Positions 16,597-24,373 of a stretch of DNA of 38,306 nucleotides are shown piece after piece. The notes below the pieces were generated by a model. That model was not told where the DNA came from, ran no database searches, and saw only the letters and a program-made list of their open reading frames with translations. Position 1 is the stretch's first letter; each line of letters begins with the position of its first letter. A program made the translations under genes and the position numbers. Source of the DNA: Psychroflexus sp. MES1-P1E (lineage in GTDB: Bacteria > Bacteroidota > Bacteroidia > Flavobacteriales > Flavobacteriaceae); NCBI RefSeq assembly GCF_002836055.1, contig NZ_PJBS01000145.1, forward strand, positions 1-38,306. The letters run 5' to 3'.

Positions 16597-16612
16597 TGGC
16601 ATTATTCTTGGA
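16597..16612 (+). promoter_or_regulatory. Sigma-54-like promoter upstream of tonB
   Basis: TGGCATTATTCTTGGA resembles the sigma-54 consensus TGGCAC-N5-TTGCA with correct -24/-12 spacing: GG at 16598-16599 and the TTG of the -12 element at 16608-16610. The -12 GC is GG here, a mismatch at an important position. It lies about 120 bp before the tonB start. I found no such motif elsewhere in the window. Confidence 0.45.
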
Positions 16613-16660
16613 ATATATAAATTAACGACTAGTGTTTATTTCGAATTCGTTTAGAACTTC

Positions 16661-16674
16661 AAAGACTTCAGTCT
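16661..16674. repeat. Small inverted repeat in the tonB leader
   Basis: AAGACTTCAGTCTT has 6-bp arms around TC in the presumed 5' untranslated region of tonB, and GAAGGTCTTC follows about 15 bp later. It may form a weak hairpin in the leader. It is too short to call an attenuator. Confidence 0.3.
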
Positions 16675-16732
16675 TCATTACAGGGTTGAAGGTCTTCACT
16701 TGGTTACACTTAAATTTTAAAACGAATACCTT

Positions 16733-17461
16733 ATGAAACCTAAAAAATATCCACACAAAAATTTAAATAATAAAAAGCTAATTTTCTTTCAAGTCGGACT
16801 GATTGCTGTGCTTTTGCTGGTCTTGATTTCTGTAGAATGGAAAACAGAAACACAGCTTCTAGCGAGTAATGATAAAGTTTCTTATCAATTTCTCCAAGTT
16901 GAAGAGATGCCAAATGTGACAGTACCCGAAAAAGTATTGAAACCTATAAAAAGGCCAAAACCAGATATTAATGATTTTATCATTGATGAAAAATACCCAG
17001 AATCCAAAACAGAAGAAAAGCCAATTCAGGAGAAGACAACTTTCATTCCTGGACTTCTAGATTTTGATGATTTTGAACCTATCGAAGACGAACCTATTAA
17101 AGAAATAGGATTTGAATTTATTGAAGATGTTCCTATTTTCCCAGGATGTGAACAGTATACCGATAATACTGAGCGTAAAGCCTGTATGAGTGAACAACTT
17201 AAAGCCTTTATAAATAAAGAATTTGACACAGGTCTAGCTACAGATCTTGGTTTGACAGGTATAAATAGAATTTACACCTCTTTTAAAATAAAAGCTAATG
17301 GAGAAGCTGAATTTATCAATGCTAGGGCTTCACACCCAAAATTGAAGGAAGAAAGTCGACGTGTTATCGAAAAATTACCCACAATGCAACCTGGCAAACA
17401 GAGAGGGAAACCTGTAGATGTGATTTTTGCTTTGCCTATCACCTTTAAAGTTTCAGATTAG
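16733..17461 (+). CDS. Energy transducer TonB family protein
   Basis: A 242-residue TonB-like protein that couples the proton-motive force of an ExbBD complex to outer-membrane receptors. It has a short basic cytosolic start, one transmembrane anchor (about 16-36), a proline- and acid-rich periplasmic linker (about 55-130, KPIKRPKPD) and a C-terminal TonB domain (about 165-242) ending LPTMQPGKQRGKPVDVIFAL. The segment VPIFPGCEQ...RKACMSEQL (about 136-160), with two cysteines, is typical of flavobacterial TonB proteins. ExbB/ExbD are not encoded nearby. It carries a sigma-54-like promoter and a long leader, and is followed by a MITE-like element 6 bp after the stop and then a strong hairpin. 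Confidence 0.87.
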   Translation: MKPKKYPHKNLNNKKLIFFQVGLIAVLLLVLISVEWKTETQLLASNDKVSYQFLQVEEMPNVTVPEKVLKPIKRPKPDINDFIIDEKYPESKTEEKPIQEKTTFIPGLLDFDDFEPIEDEPIKEIGFEFIEDVPIFPGCEQYTDNTERKACMSEQLKAFINKEFDTGLATDLGLTGINRIYTSFKIKANGEAEFINARASHPKLKEESRRVIEKLPTMQPGKQRGKPVDVIFALPITFKVSD

Positions 17462-17466
17462 CTTTT

Positions 17467-17653
17467 ATACCAAGTTAGACTTACAATGTTGCCATAAATC
17501 GTTTTTCCGAAATAAATTCAGCACAGGCTTTTTTAGCTTGGTTTTTTTTATCAAAAATAATTACCGTCACTAAGGCTATGCTTTATTTTACCTTAGATCA
17601 ATCAAAAATATAATTCAATTTATTTATACGACATTATAAATTTAATTTGGTAT
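17467..17653 (+). repeat. MITE-like element, 187 bp (copy 3)
   Basis: The element starts ATACCAAGTTAGAC and ends TTTAATTTGGTAT. The core AATTACCGTCACTAAGGCTA and the right terminal part are close to copies 2 and 4, while the left half is diverged and about 25 bp longer. It begins 6 bp after the tonB stop codon. Confidence 0.8.
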
Positions 17654-17698
17654 TAGTCAATTGCTATAATTTCTATAGGTCTATTTTTACGTCAATAC

Positions 17699-17750
17699 GT
17701 GTAATACCAAAAAAGCCAACTTCACAAAGCTGGCTTTTTTGGTATTACAC
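17699..17750. terminator. Very strong bidirectional hairpin (20-bp perfect arms)
   Basis: GTGTAATACCAAAAAAGCCA pairs perfectly with its reverse complement across a 12-nt interval; CTT/AAG can extend the stem inside it. T-runs (TTTTTT) occur in the arms on both strands. It lies between convergent tonB and the PUR-alpha-like gene, so it can terminate both. The stem contains ATACCAA...TTGGTAT, the same ends as the nearby MITE-like repeat. Confidence 0.75.
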
Positions 17751-17765
17751 ATTTTAAAATTGAAT

Positions 17766-18155
17766 TTAAATGTCGTCAAAGTTAACGTTAGTGAATGCCG
17801 TAGCACTTGAACTTGGAGTAGCTTCTTCATAAGACATTGAATTATCTTCTGAAGGTTTTGTGAAATCTTTTTGGTGACGGTCGCTGATCACCTCTTCTCC
17901 TTTCTTATCAATAATATAGTTTGTAGTTTCTTCTAGAGCTTCTTTAAAGTTTTCGAAATCTTCTTTGTACAAATAAATCTTATGCTTTCTATAGAAGAAA
18001 GATCCATCGTCATTTGTAAATTTCTTACTTTCTGTAATAGTTAAGTAATAATCATCAGCTTTTGTGGATCTTACGTCAAAAAAGTAAGTCCTTCTTCCTG
18101 CTCTCATTACCTTCGAGAAAATATCCTCGTTTTTCATCGGCTCTTGTTCACTCAT
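17766..18155 (-). CDS. PUR-alpha-like DNA/RNA-binding protein (DUF3276)
   Basis: A 129-residue protein of the DUF3276 family, structurally a bacterial PUR-alpha-like whirly fold that binds single-stranded nucleic acid. The body (about 12-85) has AGRRTYFFDVRSTKADDYYL, then TESKKF, FYRKHKIYLYKEDF and FKEALEETTNYI; the C-terminal tail is acidic and serine-rich. It is short, cytosolic and almost universal in Bacteroidota. It is 75 bp upstream (in gene order) of the ABC exporter on the same strand, so co-expression from one region is possible but unproven. Confidence 0.88.
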   Translation of the reverse strand: MSEQEPMKNEDIFSKVMRAGRRTYFFDVRSTKADDYYLTITESKKFTNDDGSFFYRKHKIYLYKEDFENFKEALEETTNYIIDKKGEEVISDRHQKDFTKPSEDNSMSYEEATPSSSATAFTNVNFDDI

Positions 18156-18230
18156 AATACTTTAGTTAAATAAGATTAATATAACATTTGTTCAAAAGTC
18201 CTAAAAAAAATTAAAAGTCCAATTAAAAAT

Positions 18231-19991
18231 TCAATTTTCTTTTTCTGAAAGTTGTTTGTTATATAAATCTTTATAGTAACCATTGTAAGCAAGTAACTCA
18301 TTATGAGTGCCTTCTTCCAAAATCACACCCTCATCTAGGATGATAATATGATTGGCATTTTTTGCAGAGGAGGCCCTGTGGCTAACCACAATTGATGTTT
18401 TATGGTTAGAGACTTTATCTAATTTATTAAAAATTTCTTCTTCTGTTTCAGTATCAACCGCAGAGAGACAGTCATCAAAGAGTACTATTTTGGGATCTTT
18501 AATGATAGCTCTTGCTATAGAAACCCTTTGTTTTTGCCCACCAGACAACGTTATACCTCGCTCTCCCAATATGGTATCATAGCCCTTACTAAACCCTAAA
18601 ATATTATTATGAACTGCAGCATTTTTTGCGGCCTCTACAATATCTTCTTCGTTGGCATTAACCTTACCAAATTTTATATTATCGCGTATAGAACTACTAA
18701 AAAGGAAAGCATCTTGTGGAACATAGCCAAGTTGTTTTCTTAATTCATTAAGGTTATAGCTTTCTATAGGTCTACCGTCAATTAATATTTCACCCTTATT
18801 CACATCGTATAATCTCCCAATCAACTCTAGGATAGTGGACTTTCCTGAACCTGTCTTTCCCATAATAACAAAAGTCTCTCCTTTTTTAACTTTAAAGGAG
18901 AGATTCTTTAAAGCTACTATTTTGGTGTCTTCGTATGTGAAACTAACATTCTTAAATTCTATTTCACCTAAAATATCTTCAGAAGATTCTGGGGAATTAT
19001 TTTTGATGTTTGGAGTTTCGCTTAGAAATTCGTTAATCCGTTCTTGTGAGGCTTCGGCTCTTTGAACCATAGATGTAATCCATCCAACAGAAGCCACTGG
19101 CCAAGTAAGCATGTTTACGTAAAGCAAAAATTCCACAATAACCCCAACACTCTCAATTTCTCCATTGATGTATTGCATCCCACCGAAGTAAATCACAAAT
19201 AAGTTACTAAAACCTATCAATAAGATCATAAGTGGAAAGAAGAACGCCTCCACCTTTACTAAATCAACATTCTTATCTTTACTTTCATTGGATAATTTCT
19301 CAAAGTCAGAGTTGAAACGGTTTAAAATCCCATAAGACTTAATAACAGCAATACCGCTAAAACTTTCTTGTGTGTACGTATTGAGGAGTGATAAGAATCT
19401 TTGTATTTCAGCACTTCTTTTGTTGATGGCCATACTTAGTTTGTAAATAGCAAAAGAAAGTATGGGGAATGGAATTAAAGTGTATAGCGTGAGAGTTGGT
19501 GCCGCTTTTATCATAAAATAAATGACTACGACAAACAAAGTCAAGGTTTGCACACCGTACATCAAAGCAGGCCCTACGTACATTCTTACTTTGGAGACAT
19601 CTTCAGAAATTCTATTCATCAAATCCCCAGTTCTGTTTCGCTTATAGAAGTCTAAGGATAAATTTTGATACTGATTATATACCTCATTTTTTAGGTCATA
19701 TTCAATATACCTAGAAACCACAATAAAAGTTTGTCTCATCAAAAAGGTGAGTGCGCCAGAGGCTAAAGCAGCCCCAATGATGAGTCCTATATTGATGAGA
19801 AGCTCTTCTTTAACTTCAGCAATACTTACCATATCGCCATTTAAATAGTCTTCTATCGCAACAGTAGAATTTCTTATGAGTTGAGGAGTAAATACAGCAA
19901 AAATACGCGCCCCCATTGTAATAATAATCCCTAATAGGAGTCTTCCTCTGTATTTGTATAAGTATTTATTGAGACTGAGTAAGGCCTTCAT
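18231..19991 (-). CDS. ABC exporter, fused permease and ATPase
   Basis: A 586-residue half-transporter that acts as a homo- or heterodimer to export hydrophobic compounds. Residues 1-315 hold six membrane helices of the ABC exporter type 1 fold. The ATPase domain (about 340-575) has Walker A GKTGSGKST, a Q-loop, the signature LSGGQKQR, Walker B IVLFDDCLSAVDTE and the switch histidine in VVSHRASS. It resembles the MsbA/LmrA/YheI group. Walker B ends DDCLSAVD: the residue after the Walker B Asp is D instead of the usual catalytic E, which suggests a degenerate or slow ATPase site of the kind seen in one half of heterodimeric exporters. No second half is encoded beside it. The substrate is unknown. 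Confidence 0.9.
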   Translation of the reverse strand: MKALLSLNKYLYKYRGRLLLGIIITMGARIFAVFTPQLIRNSTVAIEDYLNGDMVSIAEVKEELLINIGLIIGAALASGALTFLMRQTFIVVSRYIEYDLKNEVYNQYQNLSLDFYKRNRTGDLMNRISEDVSKVRMYVGPALMYGVQTLTLFVVVIYFMIKAAPTLTLYTLIPFPILSFAIYKLSMAINKRSAEIQRFLSLLNTYTQESFSGIAVIKSYGILNRFNSDFEKLSNESKDKNVDLVKVEAFFFPLMILLIGFSNLFVIYFGGMQYINGEIESVGVIVEFLLYVNMLTWPVASVGWITSMVQRAEASQERINEFLSETPNIKNNSPESSEDILGEIEFKNVSFTYEDTKIVALKNLSFKVKKGETFVIMGKTGSGKSTILELIGRLYDVNKGEILIDGRPIESYNLNELRKQLGYVPQDAFLFSSSIRDNIKFGKVNANEEDIVEAAKNAAVHNNILGFSKGYDTILGERGITLSGGQKQRVSIARAIIKDPKIVLFDDCLSAVDTETEEEIFNKLDKVSNHKTSIVVSHRASSAKNANHIIILDEGVILEEGTHNELLAYNGYYKDLYNKQLSEKEN

Positions 19992-20169
19992 TCACTTTTT
20001 ACTTTTAAATTGCAAATGTAACCAAAAGATAGATTTAGCTTCTTTAATAACATAAGTTTAATCCTTTAAAGGGTTTGTTAATGGCGTAAATCCCTCAATT
20101 CATGACCCATTTAAACCTTAAGGCGTTAGGAAAGGTTTCAATTAGGATTTAAAAAAATACAAATAGGTG

Positions 20170-20198
20170 TTGAACTCTTCTTTAAAATATTATTTTTG
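20170..20198 (+). promoter_or_regulatory. nusB promoter (-33 TTG, -7 TATTTTTG)
   Basis: TTG at 20170-20172, an 18-bp spacer and TATTTTTG at 20191-20198 form a good Bacteroidota promoter. The nusB ATG at 20221 lies 22 bp after the box. This shows that an in-frame TTG at 20167 falls upstream of the transcript start and is not the translation start. Confidence 0.7.
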
Positions 20199-20220
20199 CG
20201 CTAAAATTAAGAACAAACAA

Positions 20221-21162
20221 ATGTTAACAAGACGACATATTCGTGCTAAAGTGATGCAATCTCTCTACGCCTTTCATCAAGGAAGTAAAGACTCCATGCA
20301 GGCAGAAGAGAAGTTTCTTAAAAGGAGTACAGAAGAGATGTACAATCTTTTTTTACTCGATTTTGAACTCCTTGTCAGCATCAGAGACTATGCAGATGAT
20401 TATTTTAAGATTGCCAAAAAGAAATTCTTAGCGACAGAAGAAGAGAAGAATCCTAACAAAAAATTTATCAATAATCAACTTCTGAAAAGAATTTCAGATA
20501 GCTCTGCTATAAGTAATCTTGTCGAAGATAGGAAGTTAACCCACTGGAAACGGGATGATGAATATCCTAAGTTGATTTGGGATAAAATTTTAGAGTCAGA
20601 TCTTTACGCCGACTATATTCTTGCGGAAACGTCAAGCTTTAAAGAAGATAAAGAATTTATTGTAGATGTTTTTAAACTAATCATTGCGCCCAATGAAGAT
20701 CTTTACGATTATTACGAAGATCAAAATCTGACTTGGATAGACGATTTCCCAATTGTGAATACCACCTTTTTGAAATTCCTTCAGAAGCAAAAAGAAAGCG
20801 ATGAGGTGATTACAGTTCCTAGATTGTATAAAAATGTAGAAGATGAAAACTTTGCAAAAGAACTTTTCACCAAGACCCTTCTTGCAAATGATCAACTTAC
20901 TGAAATCACCAAAAATAAAACTCCAAACTGGGACCAAGATAGGATCGCGGATATTGATAGTATTCTTATAAAAATGGCTTTGTGCGAGTTTTTAAAATTC
21001 CCTTCTATTCCTGTTAGAGTAACTATTAACGAATATTTGGAACTAGCCAAAGAATACAGTACTCCTAAAAGCAGTACTTTTATAAATGGCGTTTTGGATA
21101 CGGTTTCCAAAGAATACCAAACCAACGGGAAAATTAATAAAATAGGCAGAGGTTTAATGTAA
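20221..21162 (+). CDS. nusB: Transcription antitermination protein NusB (long form)
   Basis: NusB joins NusE, NusA and NusG on boxA RNA to prevent premature termination, above all in rRNA operons. The protein is 313 residues from ATG 20221 (MLTRRHIRAKVMQSLYAFHQ), about twice the length of the E. coli protein. The extra length is a charged middle region typical of Bacteroidota. The C-terminal NusB fold (about 215-305) has IDSILIKMALCEFLKFPSIP, then VRVTINEYLELAKEYSTPKS and FINGVLD, the family's signature block. The start is fixed by the promoter just upstream. It is followed by the DUF1573 lipoprotein and yajC, the usual flavobacterial order. Confidence 0.93.
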   Translation: MLTRRHIRAKVMQSLYAFHQGSKDSMQAEEKFLKRSTEEMYNLFLLDFELLVSIRDYADDYFKIAKKKFLATEEEKNPNKKFINNQLLKRISDSSAISNLVEDRKLTHWKRDDEYPKLIWDKILESDLYADYILAETSSFKEDKEFIVDVFKLIIAPNEDLYDYYEDQNLTWIDDFPIVNTTFLKFLQKQKESDEVITVPRLYKNVEDENFAKELFTKTLLANDQLTEITKNKTPNWDQDRIADIDSILIKMALCEFLKFPSIPVRVTINEYLELAKEYSTPKSSTFINGVLDTVSKEYQTNGKINKIGRGLM

Positions 21163-21177
21163 TTGCTTAAAATGTCA

Positions 21178-21185
21178 TATTTTTG
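21178..21185 (+). promoter_or_regulatory. -7 promoter box before the DUF1573 gene
   Basis: TATTTTTG, 22 bp before the ATG at 21208, the same box and spacing as at nusB. A TTG at 21163-21165 is only 12 bp upstream, too close for a normal -33 element. An internal promoter for the DUF1573-yajC pair is plausible. Confidence 0.5.
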
Positions 21186-21207
21186 TAATTAATTTAAATT
21201 ATTTATC

Positions 21208-21681
21208 ATGAGAAAATTTATGTTAGCATTCGTTGCGATAGCAACACTGTCCTTAACAGCTTGTAAAAATGAAGCTTCAGACAAAGTAGATCAATCTAAA
21301 AAAGAAATTGCAGAAGAGCGTGATTCAAAACAACAATCATTCCCTGTTATGGAATTTGAAGAAAAAGAGTTTGATTTTGGGACTGTTGATGAAGGAGAAG
21401 TTGTAGAGCATATATTTGCATTCACAAATACTGGAGATGCTCCACTTATAGTTTCTAATGCTACTGCAAGTTGTGGTTGCACAGTTCCAACATGGACCAA
21501 AGAAGCCGTTGCTTCTGGTGAAAAAGGTGAGATGGTTGTAAAATTCAACACAACAGGTAAGCCAAACCAACAGATGAAACAAATAAGAATTACAGCAAAT
21601 ACATCATCTGGAAAAGAGACTTTAAGAATTAAAGCTTTTGTAAATCCAAAAAATAGCAATGCTGGTTCTCCAGTGAAATAA
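21208..21681 (+). CDS. DUF1573 lipoprotein
   Basis: A 157-residue exported lipoprotein: signal peptide 1-18 and lipobox LTAC with C19 as the acylated residue. The mature part (about 50-145) is the DUF1573 immunoglobulin-like domain: FDFGTVDEGEVVEHIFAFTN, then TGDAPLIV and the characteristic ASCGCTVPTW cysteine pair, and later KFNTTGKP. The family is abundant in Bacteroidota and its function is unknown. It lies between nusB and yajC, a linkage common in Flavobacteriia, with its own -7 box. Confidence 0.9.
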   Translation: MRKFMLAFVAIATLSLTACKNEASDKVDQSKKEIAEERDSKQQSFPVMEFEEKEFDFGTVDEGEVVEHIFAFTNTGDAPLIVSNATASCGCTVPTWTKEAVASGEKGEMVVKFNTTGKPNQQMKQIRITANTSSGKETLRIKAFVNPKNSNAGSPVK

Positions 21682-21686
21682 TTTAT

Positions 21687-22046
21687 ATGGATCAATTAGG
21701 AAGTTTATTACCCTTAGTTTTAATTTTTGTTGTGCTTTATTTTTTTATGATAAGGCCACAAATGAAAAAGCAGAAAAAAGAAAAAGGCTTTATTGAATCT
21801 ATCAAAAGGGGAGATAAAGTAGTTACAAAAAGCGGTCTTCACGGTAAAATTGCTGATTTAAGTGAAAAGTTAGATGCTGTGATCCTAGAAACAGGATCTG
21901 GTAAAATGACTTTTGACAAATCATCACTCTCTTTTGAGCTTTCTCAAAAGGTAAATGCTCCCGCTAAAGAAATCAAAGAAAGCAAGGAAAAGAAAGAAAT
22001 CAAGGAAAGTAAAGAAAGTAAGGAAAAGAAAGCAAGTAAAAAGTAA
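21687..22046 (+). CDS. yajC: Preprotein translocase subunit YajC
   Basis: YajC associates with SecDF-YidC at the inner membrane. The 119-residue protein has one transmembrane helix (about 5-24, LLPLVLIFVVLYFFMIRPQ), the family motif RPQxKxxKExxxF and the core KRGDKVVTKSGLHGKIADL. The last 30 residues are a lysine/glutamate-only style tail of IKESKEK repeats, longer than usual. The gene starts 5 bp after the DUF1573 stop, so it is co-transcribed, and ends at a strong terminator. Confidence 0.92.
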   Translation: MDQLGSLLPLVLIFVVLYFFMIRPQMKKQKKEKGFIESIKRGDKVVTKSGLHGKIADLSEKLDAVILETGSGKMTFDKSSLSFELSQKVNAPAKEIKESKEKKEIKESKESKEKKASKK

Positions 22047-22068
22047 GTCTAACTTACCATATGTTTTT

Positions 22069-22097
22069 AAAAGCTATCGTTTACGATAGCTTTTTTG
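22069..22097 (+). terminator. Rho-independent terminator after yajC
   Basis: AAAAGCTATCG and its perfect reverse complement (11-bp arms) close on a TTTA loop and are followed by T-rich sequence. It ends the nusB-DUF1573-yajC transcript. Confidence 0.85.
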
Positions 22098-22126
22098 TTT
22101 AAATTTGGTAACAAATATTTTTAATA

Positions 22127-22687
22127 ATGTCATTAACATCCTCTACAATGTTGGAGCTTGGTACAAAGGCTCCAGATTTTAAACTGTTGGATACTGTTTC
22201 TAACACGGCTTTGTCTCTAAACGACTTAAGAGGTAGCAAAGGAACTGTTATTATGTTTGTATGTAACCACTGTCCTTACGTTAAACATGTGAATGCTGAA
22301 ATCGTAAGGTTAGCCAATGACTATAGAGTTTTGGGTTTTGGCTTTGTTGCTATTTCTAGTAACGATGTAAAAGCGCATCCCGAGGATAGTCCTAAATACA
22401 TGTTCAAAATAGCTAGGGAGCTCAATTATCCTTTTCCTTATTTATATGATGAGAATCAGGAAGTCGCTAGAGCTTATAATGCAGCATGTACTCCAGATTT
22501 TTATGTGTTTGATGAAACCCTAGAACTTGTTTATCGAGGACAACTGGATGATTCTAGACCTAAAAACGGTATTCCAACCTCGGGTAGATACATTCGAGAA
22601 GCATTAGATGCTTTGCTCAATAATAGAACGGTATTAAAAAATCAGAAACCCAGTATGGGCTGCAGTATCAAATGGAGAAAGTTTTAA
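22127..22687 (+). CDS. Thioredoxin-fold redoxin (AhpC/TSA-type)
   Basis: A 186-residue cytosolic protein with a thioredoxin-like fold. LGTKAPDFKLLDTVSN (about 11-26) opens the AhpC/TSA domain. The active site is C46-N-H-C49 in MFVCNHCPYVKHVN, a CxxC pair of the thioredoxin type. VFDETLELVYRGQLDD and SGRYIREALDALL follow. The family is widespread and usually annotated as thioredoxin-family or thiol-disulfide isomerase-like; the partner is unknown. A later ATG (codon 8, MLELGTK) could also serve as the start. It lies upstream of trxA, with trxA having its own promoter. Confidence 0.87.
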   Translation: MSLTSSTMLELGTKAPDFKLLDTVSNTALSLNDLRGSKGTVIMFVCNHCPYVKHVNAEIVRLANDYRVLGFGFVAISSNDVKAHPEDSPKYMFKIARELNYPFPYLYDENQEVARAYNAACTPDFYVFDETLELVYRGQLDDSRPKNGIPTSGRYIREALDALLNNRTVLKNQKPSMGCSIKWRKF

Positions 22688-22757
22688 CATAAGAAAGTCT
22701 GATTCTTAAATAAGATTAATTAATATATAATTAAGTTACATATTCCGCCTTAAACCC

Positions 22758-22765
22758 TAATTTTG
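22758..22765 (+). promoter_or_regulatory. -7 promoter box for trxA
   Basis: TAATTTTG lies 21 bp before the trxA ATG, matching TAnnTTTG. The -33 region has TTA rather than TTG. Confidence 0.5.
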
Positions 22766-22786
22766 AATAAATAAATAAATTGCATT

Positions 22787-23104
22787 ATGACATTAGAGAT
22801 AACAGATAAAGATTTTCAAGAAAAAGTTTTAGAAAGTGATCTACCAGTATTAGTAGATTTTTGGGCTGCTTGGTGTGGACCTTGTAGAATGGTAGGGCCT
22901 ATTATCGACGAATTAAATACTGAATATGAGGGAAAAGCTGTCATTGCTAAAATGGATGTAGATCAGAACCAAGAGTTTGCTGCTAAATATGGAGTTAGAA
23001 ATATTCCAACTGTGCTGTTTTTTAAAAATGGTGAAATGGTAAACCGTCAAGTTGGTGTTGCTCAAAAAGAAACCTACAAAGAGGCTATTGATAACCTGTT
23101 ATAG
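22787..23104 (+). CDS. trxA: Thioredoxin
   Basis: A 105-residue classical thioredoxin, the general cytosolic disulfide reductant recycled by thioredoxin reductase. The active site is WCGPC (C30, C33) in DFWAAWCGPCRMVGPI, the cis-proline lies in NIPTVLFF, and the length is standard. It is preceded by its own -7 box and followed by a strong terminator, so it is probably monocistronic. Confidence 0.95.
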   Translation: MTLEITDKDFQEKVLESDLPVLVDFWAAWCGPCRMVGPIIDELNTEYEGKAVIAKMDVDQNQEFAAKYGVRNIPTVLFFKNGEMVNRQVGVAQKETYKEAIDNLL

Positions 23105-23129
23105 TAAACATCTTCAATAGTTATAAATT

Positions 23130-23166
23130 AAAAGGCTTGGTTTTGTTTAAATCAAGCCTTTTTTAT
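23130..23166 (+). terminator. Rho-independent terminator after trxA
   Basis: AAAAGGCTTGGTTT pairs with AAATCAAGCCTTTT (one G-T wobble) across a TGTTT loop, followed by a T-rich run. It separates trxA from the DUF58 gene 20 bp downstream. Confidence 0.85.
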
Positions 23167-23186
23167 TTTTAATAAAAAATCTATTT

Positions 23187-24119
23187 ATGGATATCAATTC
23201 TGAAACTAAGAGGCCTTCAACGATTTCAAATTTGCCCTTATTAGCGTCTCAAATTGTTGAGGGATTTATTTCAGGAATTCATAAAAGCCCATTTCATGGA
23301 TATTCTGCTGAATTTGCAGAGCATAAGCTTTACAATGTTGGAGAAAGCACCAAACATATAGATTGGAAATTGTTCGCTAAGACGGATAAATTATACACTA
23401 AAAAGTTTGAGGAGGAAACAAATTTGAGATGCCATTTTATTTTAGATCAGTCCGCCTCTATGTATTATCCTGAAGTTAAATCACCGTCGTTGTCTAATTT
23501 AGATAAAATATCATTCTCTGCTTTATCTATTGCTTCTATTATGCAGTTATTAAGCAAGCAGAGGGATGCTGTAGGGCTTTCTATCTATGATGAAGAACTT
23601 CGTTTCCAAGCCACAGAAAAGGGGAGCAGTTCGCATTACAGTATGATTTACGATCAATTGGAAAAGTGTATTCAACATCCTCAAATAAATACCAAAACCA
23701 ACACCTATCAATTTTTACATGAGATTGCAGAAAAGTTAAAGCGGAGATCGCTTATATTTCTGTTTACAGATTTATTTCAGCCTGAAGTTTCTAAAGCAGA
23801 TCTGTTTGAAGCTTTAAGGCATCTTAAGTATAATAAACATCAAGTAGTCCTTTTCCATACGTTAGATTATAAAACAGAAGTTGAATTTGATTTTGATGAT
23901 ACTCCTAAGCGCTTTTTTGATTTGGAAAATGGTTCCAAAATCGATTTGCAGACTCAGCAAATTAAAAAAGAATACGCCCAAAAGATGTCAGAATTCATAC
24001 AAGAATTGAAGTTAACTTGTTCAAAATACAAAATTCGATACGTTCAAGCCGACATAAGAGAAGACTTTGAAAAGATTTTATCTACTTACTTAATTGAAAC
24101 ACAGAAGCTAAAGTCTTAA
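23187..24119 (+). CDS. DUF58 domain protein (MoxR-system partner)
   Basis: A 310-residue protein of the DUF58 family, von Willebrand A-like proteins usually paired with MoxR AAA+ ATPases. The family block is clear: HGYSAEFAEHKLYNVGE, then IDWKLFAKTDKLYTKKFEEE. A MIDAS-like D87-Q-S89-A-S91 lies in FILDQSASM, and LIFLFTDLF is the later strand. No transmembrane helix is predicted. The usual moxR and BatA/BatB genes are not adjacent. The gene begins right after the trxA terminator. Function in metal-protein maturation or cell-envelope stress is a family-level inference only. Confidence 0.88.
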   Translation: MDINSETKRPSTISNLPLLASQIVEGFISGIHKSPFHGYSAEFAEHKLYNVGESTKHIDWKLFAKTDKLYTKKFEEETNLRCHFILDQSASMYYPEVKSPSLSNLDKISFSALSIASIMQLLSKQRDAVGLSIYDEELRFQATEKGSSSHYSMIYDQLEKCIQHPQINTKTNTYQFLHEIAEKLKRRSLIFLFTDLFQPEVSKADLFEALRHLKYNKHQVVLFHTLDYKTEVEFDFDDTPKRFFDLENGSKIDLQTQQIKKEYAQKMSEFIQELKLTCSKYKIRYVQADIREDFEKILSTYLIETQKLKS

Positions 24120-24155
24120 GGTTATAATTTGTTGAATTATTTTCATCAAACATGT

Positions 24156-24185
24156 TTGTGTAACTAAAAATTGGTTCTATATTTG
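24156..24185 (+). promoter_or_regulatory. tRNA-Asp promoter (-33 TTG, -7 TATATTTG)
   Basis: TTG at 24156-24158, a 19-bp spacer and TATATTTG at 24178-24185 form a near-ideal Bacteroidota promoter, 18 bp before the mature tRNA 5' end. Confidence 0.8.
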
Positions 24186-24203
24186 CACTCGCAATTAAGC
24201 AAC

Positions 24204-24277
24204 GGTCTGGTAGTTCAGTTGGTTAGAATACCTGCCTGTCACGCAGGGGGTCGCGAGTTCGAGTCTCGTCCAGACCG
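24204..24277 (+). tRNA. tRNA-Asp (GTC anticodon)
   Basis: A 74-nt tRNA cloverleaf: acceptor stem GGTCTGG/CCAGACC with discriminator G, D-arm around GTTCAGTTGGTTAGAAT, anticodon stem CCTGC/GCAGG enclosing CTGTCAC (anticodon GTC, reading Asp codons), and T-arm with GTTCGAGTC. CCA is not encoded. A run of seven T residues begins 2 nt after the discriminator base. Confidence 0.97.
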
Positions 24278-24345
24278 CTTTTTTTAAGATGTTGTGTTGT
24301 GAATGTGAATAGCATTCATAGGTTTAGAATTATTAAACCTCTAGA

Positions 24346-24373
24346 AGTCTTTCCAATAGGAAGGGCTTTTTTA
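24346..24373 (+). terminator. Rho-independent terminator downstream of tRNA-Asp
   Basis: AGTCTTTCC pairs with GGAAGGGCT (with G-T wobbles) across AATA and is followed by six T residues. A second inverted repeat, AGGTTTA/TAAACCT, lies just before it at 24320-24340. Confidence 0.65.

Noticed and set aside
20167-20220. Upstream in-frame start extending nusB by 18 residues
   Set aside because: It lies upstream of the -33 element of the nusB promoter, and the family N-terminus begins at 20221.
21291-21695. 134-codon minus-strand open frame across the DUF1573 gene
   Set aside because: It mirrors the DUF1573 gene, which has a signal peptide, conserved domain and correct context.
21955-22043. Purine-rich micro-repeats at the end of yajC considered as a DNA repeat element
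   Set aside because: They encode a simple Lys/Glu tail in frame; low-complexity coding explains them.
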